DNA of 38,135 bases from Desulfotignum sp. (lineage in GTDB: Bacteria > Desulfobacterota > Desulfobacteria > Desulfobacterales > Desulfobacteraceae). The stretch spans positions 1 to 38,135 of the forward strand of contig JAGYOW010000029.1 of the NCBI GenBank assembly GCA_018399285.1. Reading direction: 5' to 3'. The notes under the pieces were generated by a model. It was not told where the DNA came from. It searched no databases and was given only the letters and a program-made list of their open reading frames with translations. This document shows positions 17,084 through 23,946 of the stretch, piece after piece; positions within the stretch are counted from its first letter, which is position 1, and the number at the start of each line of letters is the position of its first letter. The translations under genes and the position numbers were made by a program.

Positions 17084-18409
17084 ATGTTAAAAGCTTTGCA
17101 TAAAACCGGACTGGTATTTTTCCCCGCCTTTGACTGGGCCATCGACCCCACCCATCCGGAACGGGAAGAGCGGCTGTTATACACCCAGGATCAGGTGACC
17201 GAAGAAGGGGTCTTTGACATTCCGGGGATCATTGAATACAAACCCATGCTGGCCACGGCCGAAGATATCCGGCGGGCCCAGTTCTGCGTGCCGGATGAAG
17301 CGGCCATCACCACGGAATCCCATCTCATCAGCGCGGGCGGGGCCAAGGTGATTGCCGATGCCGTCATGAACAAGGAAGTCCAAAACGGATTCGCCCTGAT
17401 CCGGCCGCCGGGACATCATTCCATGCGGGTCTCCCACGGGGGCCGGGGGTTCTGCCACATCAACATCGAAGCCATCATGGTGGAATACATCCGAAGCCGC
17501 TATGGGGTCAAGCGCATTGCCATCGTGGACACCGACTGCCACCACGGGGACGGCACGGACAACATTTTCTGGCATGATCCGGATGTGCTGTTCATCTCCC
17601 TGCATCAGGACGGGCGGACCATGTTTCCGGGCACGGGATTTCCCGGAGAACTCGGAGGTCCCAATGCCAGGGGCAGCAACCTGAACATTCCTCTGCCGCC
17701 GGGCACCTCCACTGAAGGGTATCTGTATGTGATCAACCACTGCGTGCTGCCGGTGCTCAATGAATTCAAACCGGATCTGGTGATCAACTCCGCCGGTCAG
17801 GACAACCATTACACGGATCCATTGACCAACATGAACTTCTGCGCCCAGGGGTATGCCGAGCTCACGACCCTGCTCAAACCCGATATTGCCGTGCTGGAAG
17901 GCGGATATGCCATTGAAGGCGCATTGCCCTATGTCAATTTAGGCATCATCCTGGCCATGGCCGGCATTGACTATACCGGGGTGGTGGAACCGGACTACAA
18001 CCCGGAAAAACTCAGGCAGTCCGTGAGCATTACCGACAAAATCAAGAAAACCACGGCACAGATCAACAAATACTGGTCCCAGCGGTTTCAGATGCGGGAG
18101 GATGCAGGGAACCCCGGAGAGATTCAGATCCGCCACAAAGAGATTTTCTACGATACCGACAATATTTTCGAACGCCAGAAAGAACGGGTCCGGATCTGCA
18201 AAGACTGCGGCGGCTGTTTTGAAATAGACCCCAGGCCACCCCGGGGTTTCATATCCCGGGTGTCCACATTCCCATCAACGCCGATATCTTTTGCAATAAT
18301 ACCCGCCTGTATTGAAAAAGGATATGAGTTTTTCGACAGCGCCCCGAAAAATAAATATCACCATGTTTTTCTGATGGACCGGCCCAAAGGCAATTACCAC
18401 ATCAAATAG
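17084..18409 (+). CDS. Histone-deacetylase-family zinc amidohydrolase with Cys-rich C-terminal tail
   Basis: A 441-residue protein with the arginase/deacetylase fold. The active site appears complete: RPPGHH (H111, H112), DTDCHHGDGT (zinc ligands D151 and H153), SAGQD (third ligand D240) and LEGGY (Y275). In place of the common SAGFDAH the sequence is SAGQDNH. After the catalytic domain (to about residue 320) a ~120-residue extension carries CKDCGGC (C372, C375, C378), which may bind metal. ATG at 17084 was chosen for its AGAGGG site six bases upstream; a TTG at 17069 is less likely. Family members deacetylate lysine, acetoin-related substrates or polyamines. The substrate here is not known. 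It follows HyuA by 11 nt and precedes epmA by 12 nt. Confidence 0.88.
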   Translation: MLKALHKTGLVFFPAFDWAIDPTHPEREERLLYTQDQVTEEGVFDIPGIIEYKPMLATAEDIRRAQFCVPDEAAITTESHLISAGGAKVIADAVMNKEVQNGFALIRPPGHHSMRVSHGGRGFCHINIEAIMVEYIRSRYGVKRIAIVDTDCHHGDGTDNIFWHDPDVLFISLHQDGRTMFPGTGFPGELGGPNARGSNLNIPLPPGTSTEGYLYVINHCVLPVLNEFKPDLVINSAGQDNHYTDPLTNMNFCAQGYAELTTLLKPDIAVLEGGYAIEGALPYVNLGIILAMAGIDYTGVVEPDYNPEKLRQSVSITDKIKKTTAQINKYWSQRFQMREDAGNPGEIQIRHKEIFYDTDNIFERQKERVRICKDCGGCFEIDPRPPRGFISRVSTFPSTPISFAIIPACIEKGYEFFDSAPKNKYHHVFLMDRPKGNYHIK

Positions 18410-18421
18410 GCCGCACACACA

Positions 18422-19333
18422 ATGTCCCGATGTCTTCAGGGCCAAAATCTTGAGACCCGGGCCCGGGTGATCCGGCTGATCCGCCGGTTTTTCCATGACC
18501 ATCAATATCTGGAAGTGGAGACACCCGTCCGGAGTCCGGCCGTTATTCCGGAAGCCCATATCGATTTGATCCTGTCCGAAACCCATTTTCTGATGGCCTC
18601 TCCGGAGCTGTATATGAAACGGCTTCTGGCCAGGGGATATCCGAAAATTTTCCAGATCTGCAAATGTTTCAGAAAAAACGAGCGGGGCCGATTTCACCTG
18701 CCCGAGATGACCCTGCTGGAATGGTATGGGGCCGGGGATACCTACCTGGATCTCATGGACCAGTGCCAGTCTATGGTGCAGTATATTGCTCAGGAGCTGG
18801 GCATGGCCGGCCGGTTGTGCTATCAGGGGGAGACCCTGGACCTGGCCCGGCCGTTTCAGCGGCTGAGCGTACACCGGGCATTTGAAACCCATGCCGGTAT
18901 ATCCTGTGACCAGGCCCTGGCCGACGGTCGGTTCGATGACATCATGGGATTTGAGATCGAACCCGGGCTGGGCCGAAACCAGCCGGTTTTTCTCATGGAT
19001 TATCCCAAATCCCTGGCGAGTCTTGCGGCCCTGCATCCGGACAATCCCGGTCTGGCCCAAAGATGCGAATTCTACATGGCCGGTATTGAACTGGCCAACG
19101 GATTTACGGAACTGACCGATGCCGACGTCCAGCGGGACCGGTTTAAAGAACAAAACCGGATCCGGCAGGGCGTTGGCATGCCGCCCCTGCCGATGCCCGA
19201 CCGGTTTCTGTCCGAACTGAAAGAAATGCCTTCCTGTGCCGGCATCGCTTTAGGCGTGGACCGGCTGGTGATGCTGTTTGCCGATGCCCCGTCCATCGAC
19301 GAGGTGGTGGCGTTTACCCCTGAATCCTGCTGA
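18422..19333 (+). CDS. epmA: EF-P lysine lysyltransferase (EpmA/PoxA/GenX)
   Basis: A 303-residue class II lysyl-tRNA-synthetase catalytic core without an anticodon-binding domain, which attaches (R)-beta-lysine to elongation factor P. Motif 1 is RFFHDHQYLEVETPVRSPAVIPEAHID, motif 2 is FQICKCFRKNERGRFHLPEMTLLEWY and motif 3 is GIALGVDRLVMLFADAPSIDEVVAF. The segment HFLMASPELYMKRLLA fits EpmA. Length is slightly below the E. coli protein. No clear ribosome site precedes the ATG. It lies 12 nt after the deacetylase-family gene and ends 18 nt before the convergent DUF368 gene. Neither efp nor epmB is in the window. Confidence 0.94.
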   Translation: MSRCLQGQNLETRARVIRLIRRFFHDHQYLEVETPVRSPAVIPEAHIDLILSETHFLMASPELYMKRLLARGYPKIFQICKCFRKNERGRFHLPEMTLLEWYGAGDTYLDLMDQCQSMVQYIAQELGMAGRLCYQGETLDLARPFQRLSVHRAFETHAGISCDQALADGRFDDIMGFEIEPGLGRNQPVFLMDYPKSLASLAALHPDNPGLAQRCEFYMAGIELANGFTELTDADVQRDRFKEQNRIRQGVGMPPLPMPDRFLSELKEMPSCAGIALGVDRLVMLFADAPSIDEVVAFTPESC

Positions 19334-19351
19334 TCAGTCCTTCTTGCAGGG

Positions 19352-20452
19352 TTATGCCGCCTTTGTTTCCTGAACCCGCACAAACCCATACATGATGCCG
19401 CAGCCCGCCAGAAACAGGATCACGGCCCATCCCATCTGACCATCCATGGCCGGCACCACATTGACATTGGTGTATACAACCACGTCTTCCAGCCGGGTCA
19501 CGATGCTGTTTTCCCGGACATACTGGGTTTCCAGTACGGCCACCTGCTTGAACGGCCACAATGCCCACAACGACCCCAGCATCAGCCCCAGCAGAAACGC
19601 CATGGTGGCATCATAAAATCGCCTGAGCACAAAACTGATCAGCCTTGCAAACAAAAGCCCGCCCGCCAGGATCCCCAGGCCGAAGCATCCCAGATACAGT
19701 ATCGCCTCCACACGAAAAAACGGCAGGGCCGATATGGCGGACAGCACATCATAATAGGCACCCATCAGAATCAAAACCAGGGACCCGCTGATACCGGGCA
19801 GCACCATGGCGGAAATGGAAACCGCTCCGCACAGGGCCGCATACAGATACTCGGCACCGGCCCCGGGCAATGCAGGCGGTGCGGCCGCTCCATTGTCCGG
19901 CCGGTCCGTTTGTGCTTGAATCCGGCTTTCATAAACCGTCTGATAAAAATCAGATTTGTGTTTCATCCGGTCATAGGGATTGACCTGAACATACACCATC
20001 ACCGTCAGGGCCGCGCCTAAACAGGCAAAACCCAGCAAATAAATTTTAAACCGCGGGATCAGCCGGATGGGAATCAGAATCGACACCAGGATCAGGCCGA
20101 AAAAAAAAGCATAGGTCAAGGAAAAATAATGGGTCAGTAAATGTTTCATCACGGTGGAAAGCCCGACAATGGCAATGAGCGCACCGACAATCAGCTTGAA
20201 CAGAAAGGCAAAATCATTTTCTTTACAAAACGAGGTGACGGCCCCAAACGTGTGTTTCTGCAAAGGATGCCGGAGCCATCGGCCGGCCAGGCCGGCGGCC
20301 TGCACCAGCAACGGCCGGGAGATGCAGTTGATGATATCGAATACCCGCTCGTAAATATTGAAAATCAGCAGAAACGTGCCCCCGGAAACCCCGGGAATGA
20401 TATTGGCGGCCCCCAGGCAGACCCCCATGAGCAGATCTTTGATATTATTCAT
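19352..20452 (-). CDS. DUF368-family integral membrane protein
   Basis: A 366-residue polytopic membrane protein. Two related motifs mark DUF368: GVCLGAANIIPGVSGGTFLLIF near the start, and SISAMVLPGISGSLVLILMGAY in the second half. This indicates an internally duplicated transporter-like fold of the kind recently linked to polyprenyl-phosphate flipping. About eight or nine hydrophobic segments are visible, with a soluble loop in the middle (KHKSDFYQTVYESRIQAQ...). ATG at 20452, overlapping the pcm stop, is preferred over a TTG at 20482. An undecaprenyl-phosphate translocase role would suit cell-envelope assembly, but the assignment rests on family memory. Confidence 0.9.
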   Translation of the reverse strand: MNNIKDLLMGVCLGAANIIPGVSGGTFLLIFNIYERVFDIINCISRPLLVQAAGLAGRWLRHPLQKHTFGAVTSFCKENDFAFLFKLIVGALIAIVGLSTVMKHLLTHYFSLTYAFFFGLILVSILIPIRLIPRFKIYLLGFACLGAALTVMVYVQVNPYDRMKHKSDFYQTVYESRIQAQTDRPDNGAAAPPALPGAGAEYLYAALCGAVSISAMVLPGISGSLVLILMGAYYDVLSAISALPFFRVEAILYLGCFGLGILAGGLLFARLISFVLRRFYDATMAFLLGLMLGSLWALWPFKQVAVLETQYVRENSIVTRLEDVVVYTNVNVVPAMDGQMGWAVILFLAGCGIMYGFVRVQETKAA

Positions 20453-21101
20453 TCCAACCGTGCTGGCCGATGAGTTTGACAAACCGGCATCCCCCCAGGT
20501 TCTCCTGGTGAAAGCCGGTATCGGTGCGGGTGAGTTTGATCAGATCCTGGGTGAAATGCCCGCCCACGGGCATGACCAGGCGACCGCCCGGGGCCAGTTG
20601 TTCCACCAGCGGCGGCGGGATCTGGTTGCCACCGGCCGTCACCATGATGGCGTCAAACGGACCTTGTTCTTTCCATCCCTGGGTGCCGTCGGAATACCGT
20701 GTCACGATGTTGTGGATTTTAAGCCGGTCAAAGAGCTGGCGGGTCTGGCGGTACAGAACCGGATTCCGCTCAATGGTGTACACCTTGTAAGCAATGTGGG
20801 CCAGGATGGCGGCCTGATACCCGGAACCGGTGCCGATCTCCAGGACCCGCTCCGATCCTTTCAAGCCTAAGCTCTGGGTCATTTCAGCAATAATATAGGG
20901 CTGGGAAATGGTCTGACCCTCGCCGATGGGCAGGGGAAAATCCCCATAGGCTGTGTCCATCAGTGCTTCGCTCACGAACAGATGCCGGGGAACAGTGGTC
21001 ATGGCCTTGATTACCAGGGGATCGGATACGCCTCTGGCAATGATCTGGCGGTCCACCATGTCCTGGCGCCACCGGGCGAATTTTTTGGGCTCGTCATTCA
21101 T
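20445..21101 (-). CDS. pcm: Protein-L-isoaspartate O-methyltransferase
   Basis: A 218-residue SAM-dependent enzyme that methylates L-isoaspartyl residues in aged proteins so they can be repaired. Signature blocks are VPRHLFVSEALMDTAYGDFPLPIGEGQTISQPYIIAEM, motif I VLEIGTGSGYQAAILA, and MVTAGGNQIPPPLVEQLAPGGRLVMPVG. ATG at 21101 was chosen for its GAAGGA site at good spacing; a TTG at 21137 would add 12 unsupported residues. The stop overlaps the DUF368 start by 8 nt, so the pair is translationally coupled. Upstream (21102-21373) lies the boundary to the AT-rich segment. Confidence 0.96.
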   Translation of the reverse strand: MNDEPKKFARWRQDMVDRQIIARGVSDPLVIKAMTTVPRHLFVSEALMDTAYGDFPLPIGEGQTISQPYIIAEMTQSLGLKGSERVLEIGTGSGYQAAILAHIAYKVYTIERNPVLYRQTRQLFDRLKIHNIVTRYSDGTQGWKEQGPFDAIMVTAGGNQIPPPLVEQLAPGGRLVMPVGGHFTQDLIKLTRTDTGFHQENLGGCRFVKLIGQHGWNE

Positions 21102-21228
21102 GCAGTCCTTCTTACCAGCATGTCCGGGTTGCGTCAAGCAGATACCGCAGGGGTGGGGTGATTTGCGAAGGACCCGTGGCGGGGGATCTTTTCCCGAATG
21201 CAGGTTGCCTGCTGCTGAAAAAGGTGTT

Positions 21229-21324
21229 ATGAAAACTTCAATTCAGATAATGATGATTTTCTTGACCGGATCAGATAGAATTCAGTCTGTATTATTATCC
21301 AGTTGGATATTGAATGGAGAATGA
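21229..21324 (+). CDS. Possible 31-residue peptide, doubtful
   Basis: ATG at 21229 is preceded by AAAAAGGTGTT, a possible ribosome site. The product (MKTSIQIMMIFLTGSD... ending LSSWILNGE) has a short hydrophobic start and no known relatives that I recall. It lies in the 272-bp gap between pcm and the DUF3465 gene at the left edge of the AT-rich segment and may be a gene remnant or chance. Confidence 0.2.
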   Translation: MKTSIQIMMIFLTGSDRIQSVLLSSWILNGE

Positions 21325-21373
21325 TATACAAAACCACGCATTAACTTGTTACACGGCATTCTTAGGGATATAA

Positions 21374-21835
21374 ATGAAAAAAATTATTTTAATTATTGTT
21401 ATATGTATTGGCACGTATAGCTTATCCTCAAATTATTCAGAAAAATTTTCTTTTAGCTCAATTAAATCATTTATTCCTTTTATAAATCATGAGCTATCAA
21501 CAAGCGATGAGGCTATAAAAAAAGCCTTTGATAATAAATATAATAATCTTCAAGTTGGTGGTTCTGGTAAAATAGTCAAAATTTTATCAGACGATAATGA
21601 AGGAATCAGGCATCAAAGATTTATTTTAAAACTAAATTCTGGCCAAACTCTTCTTGTTGCACATAATATTGACCTTGCCCCAAGAATTGAAGACATTAAA
21701 CGAGGTGATCATATAAATTTTTATGGTGAGTATGAGTGGAACTCAAAGGGTGGCATTATTCACTGGACACATCATGATCCCAATGGTCGTCATGAAGGTG
21801 GTTGGTTGAATCATGAAGGTAAAATGTACCAATAA
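21374..21835 (+). CDS. DUF3465 family secreted protein
   Basis: A 153-residue protein with an N-terminal hydrophobic signal-like segment (MKKIILIIVICIGTYSLSS), so probably exported. The C-terminal half carries what I recall as the DUF3465 signature: RFILKLNSGQTLLVAHNIDL, then FYGEYEWNSKGGIIHWTHHDP and GRHEGGWLNHEGKMY, rich in His and Trp. The fold is presumably a small OB-like or beta-barrel domain; the function is unknown. Base composition is visibly much more AT-rich than the flanking housekeeping genes, with AAA, ATT and TTA codons common, which suggests recent acquisition. No strong Shine-Dalgarno sequence is present (TTAGGGATATAA before the ATG). Confidence 0.8.
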   Translation: MKKIILIIVICIGTYSLSSNYSEKFSFSSIKSFIPFINHELSTSDEAIKKAFDNKYNNLQVGGSGKIVKILSDDNEGIRHQRFILKLNSGQTLLVAHNIDLAPRIEDIKRGDHINFYGEYEWNSKGGIIHWTHHDPNGRHEGGWLNHEGKMYQ

Positions 21836-21886
21836 AATGTAACCATTTAACTGCAAGTGATTAACACGTTGGGGGAAGGGATGAGT

Positions 21887-22150
21887 ATGAATAAAACTGA
21901 TATTCCAATTGAATGGCTGGATGGTAGCGGGGAAACCGTCGAAATCGGCTACCTCAATCCAAATGGTCAGCAGTGTGGTGGTCATTGTGGCGTGTCAGGG
22001 ACTGATCATGTGCAATATGCGTACAAAACCGAATGTATCATCTGCAGCTATGTTTATGGTACAAATGGCACCGATATGTTCGAAAGGCGCTGTCCAGAGT
22101 GCCGAGGAGGGGCACCGGGGATCAGTTATTGGAAAATCACCAAAAAATAA
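21887..22150 (+). CDS. Small zinc-ribbon-like hypothetical protein
   Basis: An 87-residue protein with two CxxC pairs, ECIICSYVYG and RRCPECRGGAPG, about 20 residues apart. This is a probable zinc ribbon, preceded by another Cys/His cluster (QCGGHCGVSGTDH). I recall similar small proteins ending RCPxCxGGAPG in diverse accessory regions but no function. ATG at 21887 is preferred because GGGGGAAGGG sits at good distance; ATG at 21881 and GTG at 21857 are in-frame alternatives. It follows the DUF3465 gene by 51 nt and precedes the small basic protein by 42 nt. Confidence 0.65.
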   Translation: MNKTDIPIEWLDGSGETVEIGYLNPNGQQCGGHCGVSGTDHVQYAYKTECIICSYVYGTNGTDMFERRCPECRGGAPGISYWKITKK

Positions 22151-22192
22151 AATCATTCAAACTCAGAGGGAAAAAACAGGGTCGTATCCATC

Positions 22193-22396
22193 ATGCCAAA
22201 ACGCAAACGAAAACAAACCACAGCGGAAAAGGCTGAAAAGAATCGGCGGCGGAAAGAGTACATGACCATTTTCATCAATGGAAAACAGAAACGGGTCAAA
22301 CGACCACAGACTATCGACGGCATGGATATGGACGAGTTTATTCGAAGAAACGCGGATCCCACCTGGTTATATCAAAATGAAATGTGGGAATATTAG
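22193..22396 (+). CDS. Very basic 67-residue hypothetical protein
   Basis: The N-terminal half is extremely basic (MPKRKRKQTTAEKAEKNRRRKEY), followed by a short hydrophobic strand (MTIFINGKQKRVKRP) and an acidic/aromatic end (DEFIRRNADPTWLYQNEMWEY). It could bind nucleic acid or a protein partner. I recall similar short proteins in environmental proteobacteria without an assigned function. There is no clear ribosome site (an AGAGGG lies too far upstream). Its stop lies 68 nt before the preferred start of the hydrolase-like gene, though that frame is open back to a GTG overlapping the stop. Translational coupling or a longer hydrolase is therefore possible. Confidence 0.5.
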   Translation: MPKRKRKQTTAEKAEKNRRRKEYMTIFINGKQKRVKRPQTIDGMDMDEFIRRNADPTWLYQNEMWEY

Positions 22397-22464
22397 GAAA
22401 AATCTTCCTCGCTACTACAGGAGACGCCAAAAAGCGCACCGCCCCTGAGCAGCCCCTTAAAAAC

Positions 22465-23055
22465 ATGAATCTTCTCATAGTTTCCGACATATTTGGTAGA
22501 ACAAAAGCCCTGGATAATCTTGCCGATTATTTTGATGAAAAAAAGATCAAGACACAAATACTTGATCCATATAACCGGCGGTACAGAAATTTTGAAAATG
22601 AAAATCAGGCTTACAGTGCATTTCATGCAGAAACCGGCCTTGGGAATTATATTGACCTGCTGAAACAGAAGCTTACAGGCAAAAAGCCGGAAAAAACAGT
22701 GATTTTGGGCTTCAGTGCTGGCGCGTCCGCCATATGGGCGGTTTCACATCATATTGAAGCAGAACTGTTCAAAGGTGTCTGTTTTTACAGTTCCCAGATC
22801 AGGAACTATATGGAGATAAAACCTAAGATAAAGATTGAGTTATACTTTGCAAAGGCTGAGCCTGCATATGATGTTGATGCGGTAATTTCAAAATTAGAAA
22901 TCAATAATAAAGTGACATGTTTTAAGACAAATTTCATGCATGGTTTTATGAATGAGCGATCTGCAAATTTCAATGAGGATGGTTTTTTAAAATACAGGGA
23001 AATCATAAAAAACAGCATCGCCCGCCATTTGACCGGGTCCGCTGATGTCGGATAG
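22465..23055 (+). CDS. Dienelactone-hydrolase-like alpha/beta hydrolase
   Basis: A 196-residue alpha/beta hydrolase. The start MNLLIVSDIFGRTKALDNLADYF resembles dienelactone-hydrolase family proteins. The nucleophile elbow is GFSAGASAIW with Ser, the acid is probably an Asp in PAYDVDAV, and the His is in MHGFMNERSANF. The triad order is as expected. ATG at 22465 gives the natural N-terminus but has no ribosome site. The open frame extends to GTG 22384, adding 27 residues without family similarity. Substrate unknown; small acyl or lactone esters are plausible. It is the last gene of the accessory segment and is convergent with the formyltetrahydrofolate cyclo-ligase gene. Codon use is more AT-rich than the neighbours. 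Confidence 0.75.
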   Translation: MNLLIVSDIFGRTKALDNLADYFDEKKIKTQILDPYNRRYRNFENENQAYSAFHAETGLGNYIDLLKQKLTGKKPEKTVILGFSAGASAIWAVSHHIEAELFKGVCFYSSQIRNYMEIKPKIKIELYFAKAEPAYDVDAVISKLEINNKVTCFKTNFMHGFMNERSANFNEDGFLKYREIIKNSIARHLTGSADVG

Positions 23056-23123
23056 TAGAAACCGTCGATTGAACGGCAAAAAAATCCATACACTGCGGAA
23101 GCAGTTTGAATGAATTTCCAATG

Positions 23124-23170
23124 AAAAACATGTGCGGTCCTTACCGATGCTCATGATCCGGACCGCGCAT
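23124..23170 (-). terminator. Intrinsic terminator after the formyltetrahydrofolate cyclo-ligase gene
   Basis: Arms 23130-23140 and 23160-23170 pair over 11 bp (one G-T wobble, GC-rich core GCGGTCC/GGACCGC) with a 19-nt loop. Reading leftward, the stem is followed immediately by GTTTTTC, an intrinsic terminator pattern 9 nt downstream of the stop at 23179. On the plus strand the stem is followed by CATAAAATTT, so it may also slow transcripts from the convergent hydrolase gene. Confidence 0.6.
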
Positions 23171-23178
23171 CATAAAAT

Positions 23179-23766
23179 TTATATCTTGTAGATAATCCGC
23201 TTGTCTGTGATGATGATATCCACGGTGTGTTTTCTGGAATCCATCTGGATCTGCTCCACGATCTGCTCTTCAAAGGCAAGGGACACTTTCCGGCAGGTTT
23301 CCGGCAGCCGGGTGATCAGGCGGGTGTAATAATTGTTGCCCAATCCGATGCGGCCCCCTTTGTCGTCAAAAGCCAGCCCCGGAATAAATGCGATATCAAT
23401 GTCGTCCAGAAGGACTTTCTTGCATTTTTCCGTGTCCGGTTCCAGAATGTCGTTTTTGTTCAAGCCCAGGTCTTTGTCATAATCGGATATTTTACAAAGA
23501 TTGAACATGTTTTTCGTATCTGTAAAAACCGGGAGAACAATCGCTTTTTCAATCTGAAGAGCTTTCCGGATGATCGGCTCCATGGGAATCTGATCATTGC
23601 CCGATGTATACATGAAAGAAATCTGGGCTTCTCTGAAATTGGCGAATTCAAACACTTTGGCCTGAATCTGCTCATATTTGGCTTCCAGCTCGGGTTTGGT
23701 GAATTCATCCAATTTTTCAGCCACCTGCACCAGTATGTTGCTGCTTGTGTTTTTCACCTCTTCCAT
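23179..23766 (-). CDS. 5-formyltetrahydrofolate cyclo-ligase family protein
   Basis: A 195-residue member of the 5-FTHF cyclo-ligase (YgfA) family, which converts 5-formyl-THF to 5,10-methenyl-THF with ATP and feeds one-carbon metabolism. Conserved blocks are ISFMYTSGNDQIPMEPIIRKAL, then IPGLAFDDKGGRIGLGNNYYTRLI (family GxAFDxxGxRLGxGxGYYDR) and SRKHTVDIIITDKRII at the end. The basic ATP-site segment usually near the N-terminus (R-x-x-x-S) is weak, which leaves some doubt about full activity. It is divergent from serS. AAGGA lies about 11 bases before the ATG. A terminator follows the stop. Confidence 0.88.
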   Translation of the reverse strand: MEEVKNTSSNILVQVAEKLDEFTKPELEAKYEQIQAKVFEFANFREAQISFMYTSGNDQIPMEPIIRKALQIEKAIVLPVFTDTKNMFNLCKISDYDKDLGLNKNDILEPDTEKCKKVLLDDIDIAFIPGLAFDDKGGRIGLGNNYYTRLITRLPETCRKVSLAFEEQIVEQIQMDSRKHTVDIIITDKRIIYKI

Positions 23767-23807
23767 AATCTTTTTTTCCTTATGATTCCAAAAAAATATT
23801 CCAAATA

Positions 23808-23833
23808 ATTATACACAAGTCATCGCTTGTCAA
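23808..23833 (-). promoter_or_regulatory. Candidate promoter of the formyltetrahydrofolate cyclo-ligase gene with short spacer
   Basis: On the minus strand a perfect TTGACA (23828-23833) is followed by a perfect TATAAT (23808-23813), but the spacer is only 14 bp. The region also contains the inverted repeat ACAAG/CTTGT (23815-23819 and 23826-23830) in the spacer. Such a compressed promoter may need an activator that twists the DNA, or the -10 may work with another -35. Confidence 0.35.
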
Positions 23834-23946
23834 CCTGCAATAATCCATTGACTGTTCACAAGTCCCATGTTATTTGATTCTTTGGGAAAGAAAGCCTTGA
23901 CATGATACCAGAACAATTCATATCCAACGGATTGAGAAGGACAAAA

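Noticed and set aside
21200-21212. GCAGG-TTG-CCTGC hairpin in the pcm upstream gap
   Set aside because: A short stem with a three-base loop and no following T-run, and no gene that needs a terminator at that point.
23848-23926. TTGACT and TTGACA as serS promoters
   Set aside because: The -10 partners (TATTTG, TATCCA) match poorly, and the second would place the start almost on the ribosome site. serS must have a promoter here, but neither is convincing.
23767-23946. 6S RNA, which often lies next to ygfA
   Set aside because: The 180-bp gap is occupied by promoter-like sequence, and no long self-complementary structure with a central bubble is apparent by eye.
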